A stretch of 64,000 nucleotides of DNA from WTFY01 sp965214675 (GCA_965214675.1 OZ243969.1:1240001-1304000); one strand, 5' to 3'. Positions 27,401 through 35,397 are shown, counted from the stretch's first letter. The notes: a model not told the origin generated them from the letters alone. Made by a program: numbers and translations.

Positions 27401-28666
27401 CTACCCTACCGCAGCCTGTCGCTGCTCAACCTTTCTCTGGAACCATTTCTCAGCTTCTTCATCCCAGCCGTCAGCACGCAGATAGGAACTCGTACGTGGC
27501 TCGTCGACCATGTTGGGATCCACTTCGACACCGACCCCTTCCAGAAAGTTGACCAGACCGATGCGCTCGATCATTTCACCGCACCGTTCATGCTCGAGTC
27601 CATTCTCTGCCCAGAAATCGATGGTTTCCTCGGCAAGCTCCACCAGCTTTTCAAAATCTTCTTCGGTATCAAGCTTCATGAAAGGCACGACCACGGTTCC
27701 CATCAGGTCGCCAATCTTGAGGGTACGCTTGCCGCCAATCAGTATGGTCACCCCTCGATCATCTCCCGGGGACAGCGCTTTCACCATCACGTTCAGACAA
27801 TGCATGCAACGCACACAATCCTCATTATTCACTTCCAGCGAATCGTCATCTTTGAGGGTCAGGGCCTTGGTGGGACACCGGGTAATCACGTTGTCAATCA
27901 CATACTGGCGCCCTTTGCGCTGTACGAATTTCTTGACTTCATCCTGATCCACTTTCATGTCGTCACGCCATGTGCCGATAATGGAAAAGTCCGATCGTTC
28001 AATCGAATTCATGCAGTCATTGGGGCATCCGGAAACTTTGAATTTGAATTTGTAGGGCAAGGCGGGACGATGGACATCGTCGGTGAAGTTGTTGAGCAGG
28101 GTTCTGTGAATTTTCATTTCGTCCGCATTGGACATCTCACAGCGCGCCGACCCTACGCAGGACTGACCGGTACGCACGCAGGGGCCTGCACCGCCCAGAT
28201 CCCATCCGTAATCATTGATCTCGTCAAAAAAGTGCTGGGTGTTATCCGTTGTTGCACCGATAAACATGATGTTGCCGGTCTGTCCATGGAAGGTCACCAG
28301 TCCGGAACCCCATTTCTCCCAGCTTTCCCCAAGCTGTCGCAGCATATCCGTTGTGTAGTAGTTTCCTGCAGGAGGCTGGACTCGCAGGGTGTGGAATTCC
28401 TTTGATTCCGGAAACGCAGAACCCACTTCTGAAAAACGGGGAATGATCCCGCTTCCATATCCGAAAACCGACACTGTGCCGCCCTTCCAATAGCCCTTGC
28501 GCGTTTCGTAGGAGTGTTCCAGCTGACCGAGCAAGGAGTTGGCCACACCACGGATCCGTTCATCTTTATGCTGGTCGCGCAGACGCTTGATACCGGAAAC
28601 AAAACTGGGCCAAGGACCCGTTTCCAGATCATCAAGCATGGGAGTGGGATGATGCGTATCGGCCAT
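27401..28666 (-). CDS. dsrA: DsrA, reverse dissimilatory sulfite reductase alpha subunit
   Basis: Alpha subunit of DsrAB. The 421-residue protein carries CVRTGQSCVGSARCEMSN (about 165-182) and VSGCPNDCMNS, which hold the C-x5-C and C-x3-C ligands of the siroheme-coupled cluster, and a ferredoxin module with CPTKAL...CVRCMHCLNV near 265-295. AGGAGA lies nine bases upstream of the ATG. It is the first gene of a 13-gene dsr run and is transcribed divergently from the TauD-like gene at 28987. Confidence 0.97.
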   Translation of the reverse strand: MADTHHPTPMLDDLETGPWPSFVSGIKRLRDQHKDERIRGVANSLLGQLEHSYETRKGYWKGGTVSVFGYGSGIIPRFSEVGSAFPESKEFHTLRVQPPAGNYYTTDMLRQLGESWEKWGSGLVTFHGQTGNIMFIGATTDNTQHFFDEINDYGWDLGGAGPCVRTGQSCVGSARCEMSNADEMKIHRTLLNNFTDDVHRPALPYKFKFKVSGCPNDCMNSIERSDFSIIGTWRDDMKVDQDEVKKFVQRKGRQYVIDNVITRCPTKALTLKDDDSLEVNNEDCVRCMHCLNVMVKALSPGDDRGVTILIGGKRTLKIGDLMGTVVVPFMKLDTEEDFEKLVELAEETIDFWAENGLEHERCGEMIERIGLVNFLEGVGVEVDPNMVDEPRTSSYLRADGWDEEAEKWFQRKVEQRQAAVG

Positions 28667-28986
28667 TATAAAATCTCCTCGCGTATTTCTGGTTTCATGG
28701 GATCAGAAAGTTCGAACCTGATGCATTGAGTCAGTGTACAGGAACCCATCACGGCAAAGAAGCCCAAAGGTTCTAAACCCATGTAGCATGAGTCTAGAAG
28801 CAGGGCCCAAATGACAAAATCCCCTCCATGGGGGGCGAAGCCAAAAGCGTATTATCCCAATGGAGATAGTGTTGCCCGGCCCGACAAGATCCGCAAATCC
28901 GCAAGGACCTCAGGTATAGTTTTGGAAAGCGGCCCGCACAGGGTGATGCAACGTTTTTCCCGGATAGTTTCTATGCCCTTCAAGCC
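28667..28986. promoter_or_regulatory. Divergent control region between dsrA and the TauD-like gene
   Basis: This 320-base gap separates dsrA (minus) from the TauD-like gene (plus) and must hold at least the dsr promoter. I see the dsrA ribosome-binding site near 28675-28680 and a near-perfect palindrome around 28821-28835 (CCCCTCCATGGGGGG). No convincing -35/-10 pair was found. A short open frame from 28811 runs through it but is not related to the dioxygenase frame. Confidence 0.5.
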
Positions 28987-29904
28987 ATGCAGCAGTTCCT
29001 GATTGAAAACGACAGCGCGTACCGCGCGTGGCGGACACGCAAACTGCAGGATTATCCTGACCGTATCGAGCAGCTGATCGTAGACATTCAAAATCCCTAT
29101 CAGCTGACCGGGGAAGAAAAAAACAGCCTGGTGCGATTGTGCGGGAAAACGAATCTTGCCATCTACCGGGCCAGACAGGGCCAAGGCGTACGGAACAAGA
29201 AGGCTGTAGCCGCGATTGCAGGACAGCTGAGCCTGGTCCACATGGATGCCAATTTCTGTGCTGACCACGACAGTATTTCTTCTATACAGGCTATCCACGA
29301 GGGCGTTGCAAGCGCGTACATCCCGTACACGAACAAGCCGCTGAACTGGCACACCGACGGCTACTACAATCAAGGTGCACAACGTATCCGTTCCTTCTTG
29401 ATGCACTGCATCCGCCCGGCGCAGACCGGCGGGGAAAACACCTACCTGGACCCGGAAATCCTGTATATCCTGCTGCGTGATCATGACCCGGGGCACATCG
29501 AGGCGCTGATGGACCCTGAGGCAATGACGATACCTCCCAACCCTGAAAATCGCGAACGGCCGCACTCGAATACGACCGGACCGGTGTTCATGATTGATGA
29601 ACCCACGCAGTCCCTGTACATGCGCTACACCGCGCGAACCCGAAGCATCCAGTGGAAAGACAGCCCGGCGCACTCACGGGCCAGGCGCACCCTGCTGGAG
29701 ATTCTCAACGACACTGCCTACCGGTTTCAGTATCGCCTGCACGGTGGGGAGGGTGTGATTTGCAATAATGTGCTGCATAATCGAACCATGTTTACTGACA
29801 ACCCCCAGTCAGGGCGTCTCTTGTACAGGGCACGTTTTTATGAACGTGTCACCCGTAACCCCGTGAACCCTGCACAGCCTGCCGACCATGTTGTGGCTGA
29901 GTGA
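28987..29904 (+). CDS. TauD/TfdA-like 2-oxoglutarate/Fe(II) dioxygenase
   Basis: A 305-residue protein of the TauD/TfdA fold. LNWHTDGYYN supplies the H-x-D iron ligands (near residue 120), and NNVLHNRTMF the distal histidine (near 260), followed by RLLYRARFYERV with the 2-oxoglutarate-binding arginine. The motif MRYTARTRSIQWK near 215 suggests a distinct subgroup rather than taurine dioxygenase. No start codon exists upstream in frame back to the stop at 28867, so ATG 28987 is used. The gene is divergent from dsrA and heads a plus-strand group with a small protein and a Cas6-like protein. Substrate unknown; a sulfur compound is only a guess. Confidence 0.83.
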   Translation: MQQFLIENDSAYRAWRTRKLQDYPDRIEQLIVDIQNPYQLTGEEKNSLVRLCGKTNLAIYRARQGQGVRNKKAVAAIAGQLSLVHMDANFCADHDSISSIQAIHEGVASAYIPYTNKPLNWHTDGYYNQGAQRIRSFLMHCIRPAQTGGENTYLDPEILYILLRDHDPGHIEALMDPEAMTIPPNPENRERPHSNTTGPVFMIDEPTQSLYMRYTARTRSIQWKDSPAHSRARRTLLEILNDTAYRFQYRLHGGEGVICNNVLHNRTMFTDNPQSGRLLYRARFYERVTRNPVNPAQPADHVVAE

Positions 29905-29911
29905 GATTCTC

Positions 29912-30088
29912 ATGCAGCACCACGAGCTGCAGTCGTTTGAAGAGCTCAAGCACAAGATCGGGGAACAGGCACAGAGCGAAGAGCTGTTTTTCCGCATGGA
30001 TGTACGTCCACCCTTTAACGACACGCCCGAGAACTGGGAAGATATTCTGGAATCGGTATTCACCGCAGCCAAAAAAATTCCTGACTAG
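29912..30088 (+). CDS. Small hypothetical protein between TauD-like and Cas6-like genes
   Basis: A 58-residue acidic protein (MQHHELQSFEELKHKI...NWEDILESVFTAAKKIPD) that I cannot assign to a family. It begins seven bases after the dioxygenase stop and ends seven bases before the Cas6-like ATG, so the spacing supports a real gene in one transcript. An upstream ATG at 29888 overlapping the dioxygenase gene is possible. Predicted helical, soluble, no cysteine. Confidence 0.6.
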   Translation: MQHHELQSFEELKHKIGEQAQSEELFFRMDVRPPFNDTPENWEDILESVFTAAKKIPD

Positions 30089-30095
30089 CGCTGCG

Positions 30096-30785
30096 ATGTA
30101 CTGGCAGGATCAGGAAGACAAGGGCAAGCAATACGTCGTACCGGACGAGGTGATGGACTTGTCCTTCAAAGTGCAGTGCAGGCAACTGCCCCTGGACCAT
30201 GCCTACGATCTTTCACGCACCATTCAGGCAACCCTGCCCTGGATCGGCGAAGAACCGTTGGCCGGCATCCACCTGATCCATGGTGCCGAATCCGGCAATG
30301 GCTGGATACGGCCGCAGGAACCCGATGCACTGCTCAGCCTGTCGCGGCGCACGCGATTCATGCTGCGCCTGCCGAAACACCGCATCTCCGATGCGATGCA
30401 GCTTGCCGGAAAAAGGATGCAGGTAGGCGAGCATGAGATGATCCTGAGCCAGCCACAGGAAAAACTGCTTTCCTCGCATACCACTGTTTTTGCGCGTTAC
30501 ATTGTCACCGACCATCTCACCGATGAGGAGGCGTTCCTGGAGGAGGCCTACGGGTTACTGAAATGCCAGGGGATACAGGCCAGAAAAATGATGAGTGGAC
30601 GCGCACATGTGCTGCGCACGCCGGAGGATACTCTGGCAACACGCAGCCTGATGATCGACAGCCTGGATAAAGAGGAATCTGTGCACCTGCAACAGCATGG
30701 CCTGGGCCGGGGCCGCAAGATGGGCTGTGGTTTGTTCCTACCTCATAAGGGTATTGACGCAGTCCGGCAATCACAGGAAAAATAA
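30096..30785 (+). CDS. Cas6/Cmx6-like RAMP protein, not associated with a CRISPR array
   Basis: A 229-residue protein starting MYWQDQEDKGKQYVVPDE. It resembles the Cas6 variant named Cmx6 from Myxan-type I systems: an N-terminal beta-rich ferredoxin-like domain, the segment AGIHLIHGAESGNGWIRP (about 56-72) with His59 and His62, SRRTRFMLRLPK, and a C-terminal glycine-rich RAMP motif GLGRGRKMGCGLFLPHKGI (202-220). Cas6 proteins cleave CRISPR RNA, but no repeat array, Cas1, Cas2 or Cascade gene is in these 64 kb. It is immediately downstream of the TauD-like and 58-aa genes, beside dsrA, and upstream of a cysteine-free DsrC homologue. I think it is a repurposed RNA-binding or RNA-cleaving protein, but the function is unknown. 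Confidence 0.75.
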   Translation: MYWQDQEDKGKQYVVPDEVMDLSFKVQCRQLPLDHAYDLSRTIQATLPWIGEEPLAGIHLIHGAESGNGWIRPQEPDALLSLSRRTRFMLRLPKHRISDAMQLAGKRMQVGEHEMILSQPQEKLLSSHTTVFARYIVTDHLTDEEAFLEEAYGLLKCQGIQARKMMSGRAHVLRTPEDTLATRSLMIDSLDKEESVHLQQHGLGRGRKMGCGLFLPHKGIDAVRQSQEK

Positions 30786-30850
30786 AACCACTATTGCGTT
30801 AACTGCGGGCATCAAGGCCAGGCAGGAATTGTCAGATGAGGAGTGAGACT

Positions 30851-31192
30851 ATGGCAATTAACATTAATGGCAAAGAGGTCGAAACCACGGACACGGGCTT
30901 TCTGGTCGACATCGGAGACTGGAGCGAAGACGTGGCAAGTGCGATGGCTCAGCAAGACGGCCTTGAGCTGACTGACAGGCACTGGGATGTTATCAACTAC
31001 CTCAGGGATGAATACATCAACAACAACGAGAACCAGCCCAATACCCGCAACATGGTGAAGGCCATGGCCAAGGCCTGGGGTGAAAAAAGATTGAACGCCA
31101 AGGCCTTGTATGACTTGTTCCCTGGCAACCCCAGCAAACAGGCCGGACGGATTGGCGGATTGCCCGAGAGTCGGCGTAAAGGCGGTTATTGA
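30851..31192 (+). CDS. DsrC-family protein without cysteines (RspA-like)
   Basis: A 113-residue member of the DsrC/TusE family (MAININGKEVETTDTGFLVDIGDWSEDVASAMA; ALYDLFPGNPSKQAGRIGGLPE). The C-terminal arm where DsrC has two redox cysteines reads KQAGRIGGLPESRRKGGY, with neither cysteine, and the whole protein has none. It cannot carry sulfur in the DsrC manner. Such cysteine-free paralogues have been called RspA and proposed to be regulatory. AGGAG eight bases before the ATG at 30851 sets the start. It may lie in the transcript of the Cas6-like gene, 65 bases upstream. Confidence 0.88.
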   Translation: MAININGKEVETTDTGFLVDIGDWSEDVASAMAQQDGLELTDRHWDVINYLRDEYINNNENQPNTRNMVKAMAKAWGEKRLNAKALYDLFPGNPSKQAGRIGGLPESRRKGGY

Positions 31193-31309
31193 CCCCCCTG
31201 TTGCGGATGGGCATGCGAGTGCCTGCCTGCACCCCTTAGGGAATACAGACAGCGGATACGCAGACTACTAGCGTATGCTGACTGACTTAGAACAGAGTGA
31301 GGAATTGAC

Positions 31310-31513
31310 GTGAGTTCAAAACAGGAAAAGATCCAGAAGCTCCTCGAGATGCAAAGGAAGTTCATTGAGCTGGAGCAAGCCGGCGAGCTGACTGCGGAAA
31401 GTTACTGGCTGCCGGAGAAAGGATCAGAGCTTGAAGGCTTCAAAGATGAGTACTCGAAGATCGCCATGAACGTGGTGGATGATGCTCACGAGGAAGTGGG
31501 CTCCAAACGCTAG
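31310..31513 (+). CDS. Small conserved-looking hypothetical protein
   Basis: A 67-residue soluble, acidic protein (MSSKQEKIQKLLEMQRKFIEL...YSKIAMNVVDDAHEEVGSKR), likely one long N-terminal helix and a short C-terminal one. GTG start with GAGG about eight bases upstream. No family recognised and no cysteine. It closes the plus-strand group that begins with the TauD-like gene. A weak hairpin (31540-31562) follows. Confidence 0.6.
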   Translation: MSSKQEKIQKLLEMQRKFIELEQAGELTAESYWLPEKGSELEGFKDEYSKIAMNVVDDAHEEVGSKR

Positions 31514-31640
31514 GCCGAAATTTAAAAGATCTTCTCTGCACCTGTTCCAGGAGGCAACAGGTCAGTCGCCGGTACGCCAGCCCCACTTGATCCGCTCACG
31601 CGGTGAGACTGCGTCTTCATCCCCTGCCAGGGGAGCCGTT

Positions 31641-32309
31641 TCAGACCGTACTCCACATACGCACCAGGTTGACATACACAGTGTCCAGGCATCGCGTATC
31701 CTCGGAATCCGGGGCCTTGCGCAACATTCTCTCACGCATCCTGCCAAGCTGATAAAGCAGATCACGCTGCTCGTAGCTCCGTATCAGGCTCTGCACCCAG
31801 GTGACGGCCACCAGGCGCTCGCCGCGGGTTACCGGAGTCACATGATGGCGTGTGGAAGCAGGATACAGAACCGCATCACCAGCCGGACACTTGATTTGCT
31901 GTTGGCCAAAAGGAGTGTCGATGACCAGCTCCCCGCCTTCATAGTCATCAGGTGAATTCAAAAACACGGTGATAGCAATATCCGAGCGATACCGGTTTTC
32001 ATTGCCCATCACAGGATCATCCAGGTGTTCGCCGTAGCCCATGCCCTGTCCATAGCGAACATAAAAGGGAACGGCAACACGGTGTGGCAGCGCAGCGATC
32101 TTGTATTCAGGGTGGCGTACCAGATGGCCCATGACGATTTCGTTCAACTCGGAAATCACCTCCTCGCCGCTGACCTCTTCGTTGTTTTTCAAGGCCTGGG
32201 CGGTCCGCCCGGCGGAAAGCCTGCCGTCCTGGAAGTCAGCGCCGGCCAGCAGTTTCTGTACCTGACGGAGTTCCTGGTCCCCGAGAACATGTTTGACTTG
32301 TACCACCAT
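31641..32309 (-). CDS. PKHD-type 2OG-Fe(II) hydroxylase (YbiX-like)
   Basis: A 222-residue oxygenase of the PKHX/YbiX family. YGEHLDDPVMG has the H-x-D ligands near residue 95, YEGGELVIDTPFGQQQIK is the following barrel strand, and STRHHVTPVTRGERLVAVTWVQS has the distal histidine and the 2-oxoglutarate-binding arginine (about 150-172). E. coli YbiX is of the same length and is upregulated with iron starvation genes; its substrate is unknown. The gene is divergent, by 57 bases, from a 107-residue hypothetical upstream of dsrL. Confidence 0.9.
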   Translation of the reverse strand: MVVQVKHVLGDQELRQVQKLLAGADFQDGRLSAGRTAQALKNNEEVSGEEVISELNEIVMGHLVRHPEYKIAALPHRVAVPFYVRYGQGMGYGEHLDDPVMGNENRYRSDIAITVFLNSPDDYEGGELVIDTPFGQQQIKCPAGDAVLYPASTRHHVTPVTRGERLVAVTWVQSLIRSYEQRDLLYQLGRMRERMLRKAPDSEDTRCLDTVYVNLVRMWSTV

Positions 32310-32366
32310 TCTTTGAATACTCGTTCCCGGTTACACTGACATGCATAACATTGAGCAAGCTACCCG

Positions 32367-32690
32367 ATGATACTGAAAGTCACAATCGATGAGAAAACCT
32401 TTTCTCTGCAGGTCGATCATGAAATGGTGCAGGATGCACAGGATGCGTTCAGGAAAATGGATGCTGACATGGACCAGGGTTGGCAGATGAGCCGCATCTG
32501 GGTGGACTGCCCGAATGACCGGCAGCGTTGTCAGATTGCAGCCGACAGGATGCTGACTGCCATACAACAGGAGAAATCGGCCACCGTGGGGCTGATGGCG
32601 GCCTATATCGTGCACAGGATCCCGGGAATCGATGCCCTGGATATTGACACCTCGGGCGATATGACGCTGACCGAACTGATCATGGGCTGA
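32367..32690 (+). CDS. Hypothetical protein upstream of dsrL
   Basis: A 107-residue soluble protein of unknown family (MILKVTIDEKTFSLQVDHEMVQDAQDAFRKMD...GDMTLTELIMG). It looks like a short beta N-terminus followed by helices. Two cysteines (WVDCPNDRQRCQI) sit close together near residues 49-55. It is transcribed toward dsrL but is separated from it by about 210 bases and a hairpin. No function can be inferred beyond context. Confidence 0.65.
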   Translation: MILKVTIDEKTFSLQVDHEMVQDAQDAFRKMDADMDQGWQMSRIWVDCPNDRQRCQIAADRMLTAIQQEKSATVGLMAAYIVHRIPGIDALDIDTSGDMTLTELIMG

Positions 32691-32698
32691 CCCCTGCC

Positions 32699-32720
32699 AG
32701 GCCCGCTTTTGCGGCCTTTG
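32699..32720 (+). terminator. Possible terminator between the 107-aa gene and dsrL
   Basis: AGGCCCGC, TTTT loop, GCGGCCT form a stem with one bulged C, nine bases after the stop codon, followed by a short TT before a G run. The T tract is weak, so this is only a candidate. Confidence 0.4.
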
Positions 32721-32812
32721 GGGCGAATTCCGGGCGCACATATCAAATTTTGTGTAGCAAATACATGGCAGAGATAGTGCTTAAGTTATATTCTCGTTGC
32801 CGCGAATACCCT

Positions 32813-32818
32813 TATAAT
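32813..32818 (+). promoter_or_regulatory. Possible -10 element for dsrL
   Basis: A perfect TATAAT lies 82 bases upstream of the dsrL start. No good -35 hexamer is present at 16-18 bases spacing (the best is TTCTCG), so an activator may be needed if this promoter is real. It implies that dsrL is transcribed on its own. Confidence 0.35.
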
Positions 32819-32899
32819 CAGAAGTTCTTATTTGCTCGATAGATTTAAATTTACCCGTACCCTCGAGTGTACGGTGCCTGTAATGGGAGGTAGTGGATA

Positions 32900-34825
32900 A
32901 TGGAAGACAAGCTCACTTTTCGACGCTATGAGGATGGCGATTATGTCACCAAGCAATGGAGCAAGGACGTCGTTCAGAATGGCTTGTCTGAGATTTGCCC
33001 CACCTACGTACACCGCACGCCTCCGTGCCAGGCAAGTTGTCCGTCCGGGCATGATATTCGTGGCTGGCTGTCCATTGTCCGGGGAATTGACAAGCCTGTA
33101 GGCGACATGACCTGGCAAGAACATGCCTTCCGCCGCATGTCCATGTCCAATCCGTTTCCGTCCGTTATGGGCCGCGTGTGTCCTGCGCCTTGCGAGGACG
33201 GCTGTAATCGCAATGAAGTTGAGGAAGCCGTGGGCATCAATGCCGTGGAGCAATATGTCGGTGACTGGGCCCTGGAACAAAATATGACGTATTCGGTCCC
33301 CGAGCACGACAGTGGCAAAAAAGTTGCGATTGTCGGGGGTGGATGCGCAGGCCTGACTGCAGCCTATTTCCTGCGCCAGAAAGGACATGCCTGTACCGTG
33401 TTCGATGAATATGAGCAGCTTGGCGGAATGATGGTATTTGGCATCCCGGGCTACCGGACACCACGCTCCGTGCTGGAAGGTGAAATCAACCGCATCATTG
33501 ACATGGGTGTTGAAGTAAAACTGAACACCCGCGTCGGCAGGGATGTTTCTGTAAGTGACCTGGAACGCGACTACGATGCCGTGTTCTGGGGGATCGGGGC
33601 TGTTTCAGGAAAGACACTGCCGATCCCGGGGGGTGACGCTCCAAATGTCGTGGATGGCATGTCCTATCTGCGCGCATTCAATGAGGACCGCCTGAAATAT
33701 ATCAGCGGTCGGATTCTTGTCATCGGTGCAGGGGATACGGCAATGGACGTGCTGGCGGTCGCCCGGCGTATCGGCAATATCCATGGGGTTACCCAAAAAG
33801 ACCGCCCGGAGAGTGTGATCCTGGGACATACGGTGCATGATGTGGCAAGCGTTGCCAAGCGCACAGGTGCCGATGTCTGGGTCGTCTACCGGCGCCCGAT
33901 CTCAGAGGCTCCTGCAACCAAGCACGAGCTGGATGCTGTGATCCGTGAAGGTGTGGAAATTCATGATGGCTTATCCCCTGTTGAGGTGATCAAGGATGAG
34001 GATGGCCGGGCCAAGGCACTTCGCGTAGTCCCTGTAGAAATGGTCGATGGCAAGCTGCAGCCCAAGGAAGGGGAGGAATTTGAAATTGAATGCACCCTGA
34101 TTGTCAGCGCAACGGGCCAACAAGGCGATTACACAGGAATCGAGGAGTTTGACAACGGCTGGGGACTGATGGATGCCGACAATGTCTACCAGGTGAAGGA
34201 TAAACCCGGTCATTTTGTAGCGGGAGATGCGGTTAACCCGCACCTGCTGACTACCGCGATTGGTCAGGCATCGATTGCAGCTGAAGGCCTGCACCACTAC
34301 CTGATGGATCAGGAAATTCCCTCACGCCCGAAAATCGACACCCATCATTTCAAACTCCTGGAAGAATTGCGCGTGCGTGAACTTGAGCCCTCTTCCTTTG
34401 AGATTCAGGAAGCCTGGGGCACGGATACCGCAGAATTTGCGATCCACAACTACGAGGACCGCTCATCTACCGAACTGGCTACGCATGACCAGTTGCACAT
34501 GGCCTATTTCGATCATGAACCCATGAATCGCCGTCAGGAAGCCAATATCACCGCGGATGAGGTGCTGAATAACTTCCAGGAAAGATTTTCCTCTCTTGAA
34601 GAGCAAAAGGCCGTCGATGAAGCTGAGCGCTGCATGAGTTGCGGCATGTGCTTCGAATGCGATAACTGCGTGGTGTATTGCCCGGAAGATGCAATTTTCC
34701 GGGTCAAGAAAGACCAGCGTGCCATGGGTCGTTATGTCGATACGGATTACGACAAATGCGTGGGTTGCCACATTTGTGCAGATGTCTGCCCAAGCGGCTA
34801 CATCAAGATGGGCTTGACCTACTGA
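32900..34825 (+). CDS. dsrL: DsrL, NAD(P)H:DsrAB-linked iron-sulfur flavoprotein
   Basis: A 641-residue homologue of the glutamate synthase small subunit that couples sulfite formation by DsrAB to NAD(P)+ reduction. The N-terminus has the cysteine motif region CPTYVHRTPPCQASCPSGHD and CPAPCEDGC for two clusters, a FAD site VAIVGGGCAGLTAAY (about 137-151), an NAD(P) site ILVIGAGDTAMD (about 271-282), and a C-terminal dicluster ferredoxin (CMSCGMCFECDNCVVYCP; CVGCHICADVCP). GGGAGGT precedes the ATG. In Allochromatium dsrL is between dsrK and dsrJ; here it is 4.2 kb upstream of dsrA on the other strand. Confidence 0.95.
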   Translation: MEDKLTFRRYEDGDYVTKQWSKDVVQNGLSEICPTYVHRTPPCQASCPSGHDIRGWLSIVRGIDKPVGDMTWQEHAFRRMSMSNPFPSVMGRVCPAPCEDGCNRNEVEEAVGINAVEQYVGDWALEQNMTYSVPEHDSGKKVAIVGGGCAGLTAAYFLRQKGHACTVFDEYEQLGGMMVFGIPGYRTPRSVLEGEINRIIDMGVEVKLNTRVGRDVSVSDLERDYDAVFWGIGAVSGKTLPIPGGDAPNVVDGMSYLRAFNEDRLKYISGRILVIGAGDTAMDVLAVARRIGNIHGVTQKDRPESVILGHTVHDVASVAKRTGADVWVVYRRPISEAPATKHELDAVIREGVEIHDGLSPVEVIKDEDGRAKALRVVPVEMVDGKLQPKEGEEFEIECTLIVSATGQQGDYTGIEEFDNGWGLMDADNVYQVKDKPGHFVAGDAVNPHLLTTAIGQASIAAEGLHHYLMDQEIPSRPKIDTHHFKLLEELRVRELEPSSFEIQEAWGTDTAEFAIHNYEDRSSTELATHDQLHMAYFDHEPMNRRQEANITADEVLNNFQERFSSLEEQKAVDEAERCMSCGMCFECDNCVVYCPEDAIFRVKKDQRAMGRYVDTDYDKCVGCHICADVCPSGYIKMGLTY

Positions 34826-34862
34826 CCAAAGCCCTGCTGCATTGCCGCAGCAACGGAAATAT

Positions 34863-35201
34863 TTAAGCTACGCTTCCGAACCCTTTGTCCACGGCGCCCG
34901 CGGGCACATGCAAGCCTGCGACCCTGCAGCCTTGAGCTACGGGGCCACCTGGAAACAGGTCGTACAGGTATTTCATACCGCCCTTGTAGTGGAATTTTTC
35001 TTCCAGGGCATCGTGCAGCTCCCGCATGTTTATCAGGTTGCTCTCGTGCCTTGAGTAGAACTCCTGCAAAGCATGCAGCAGTTCAAAATGATCCTCTGTC
35101 AAGGTGATTCCTTCCTCGGACGCAGCTTTTTTGGCGTCTTCATCTGACCAGTCTTCTGACATGAAAATGAGCTCGTTGTTTTCTGCTTTTGGAACTGTCA
35201 T
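34863..35201 (-). CDS. DsrC-family protein with a single, non-terminal cysteine
   Basis: A 112-residue DsrC homologue (MTVPKAENNELIFMSEDWSDEDAK; KYLYDLFPGGPVAQGCRVAGLHVPAG). Cys92 aligns with the inner redox cysteine (CysB) of DsrC. The penultimate cysteine (CysA), which bears the sulfur, is missing, and the arm instead continues as AGAVDKGFGSVA. TusE has the opposite pattern, keeping CysA. AGGAGGTGA upstream gives a strong ribosome-binding site. It converges with dsrL with only 37 bases between. A carrier role is doubtful; binding to DsrAB or DsrK as a decoy or regulator is possible. Confidence 0.88.
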   Translation of the reverse strand: MTVPKAENNELIFMSEDWSDEDAKKAASEEGITLTEDHFELLHALQEFYSRHESNLINMRELHDALEEKFHYKGGMKYLYDLFPGGPVAQGCRVAGLHVPAGAVDKGFGSVA

Positions 35202-35397
35202 ATGACTTCACCTCCTTGAAGAAATAACAGTTTCTTTGTACTTGAATTGTACCATATCTGCTCTGTTTCGTACGTGCACCCGGTCGCCTGCAGACGCGGA
35301 CAAACCGCTTGCGAGTCTCGGCATTTGGTGCCTGTCTTGTGTGCGTAACCGGCAGGGGGAGGCCCCTCATTGACTTCGGAAAATACGCGCCCAGCCA

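Noticed and set aside
28811..29002. Open frame that might extend the TauD-like protein upstream
   Set aside because: It is in a different frame from the dioxygenase; the dioxygenase frame has a stop at 28867-28869 and no start codon until 28987.
29901..30095. Upstream extension of the Cas6-like protein
   Set aside because: The added 65 residues overlap the 58-aa gene and look noncoding; MYWQ at 30096 matches the expected family start.
31540..31562. Hairpin ACCTGTT/AACAGGT after the 67-aa gene
   Set aside because: The 7-bp stem has no T tract on either strand; termination cannot be supported.
30096..32366. CRISPR array near the Cas6-like gene
   Set aside because: No regularly spaced repeats of 20-40 bases are visible here or elsewhere in the window.
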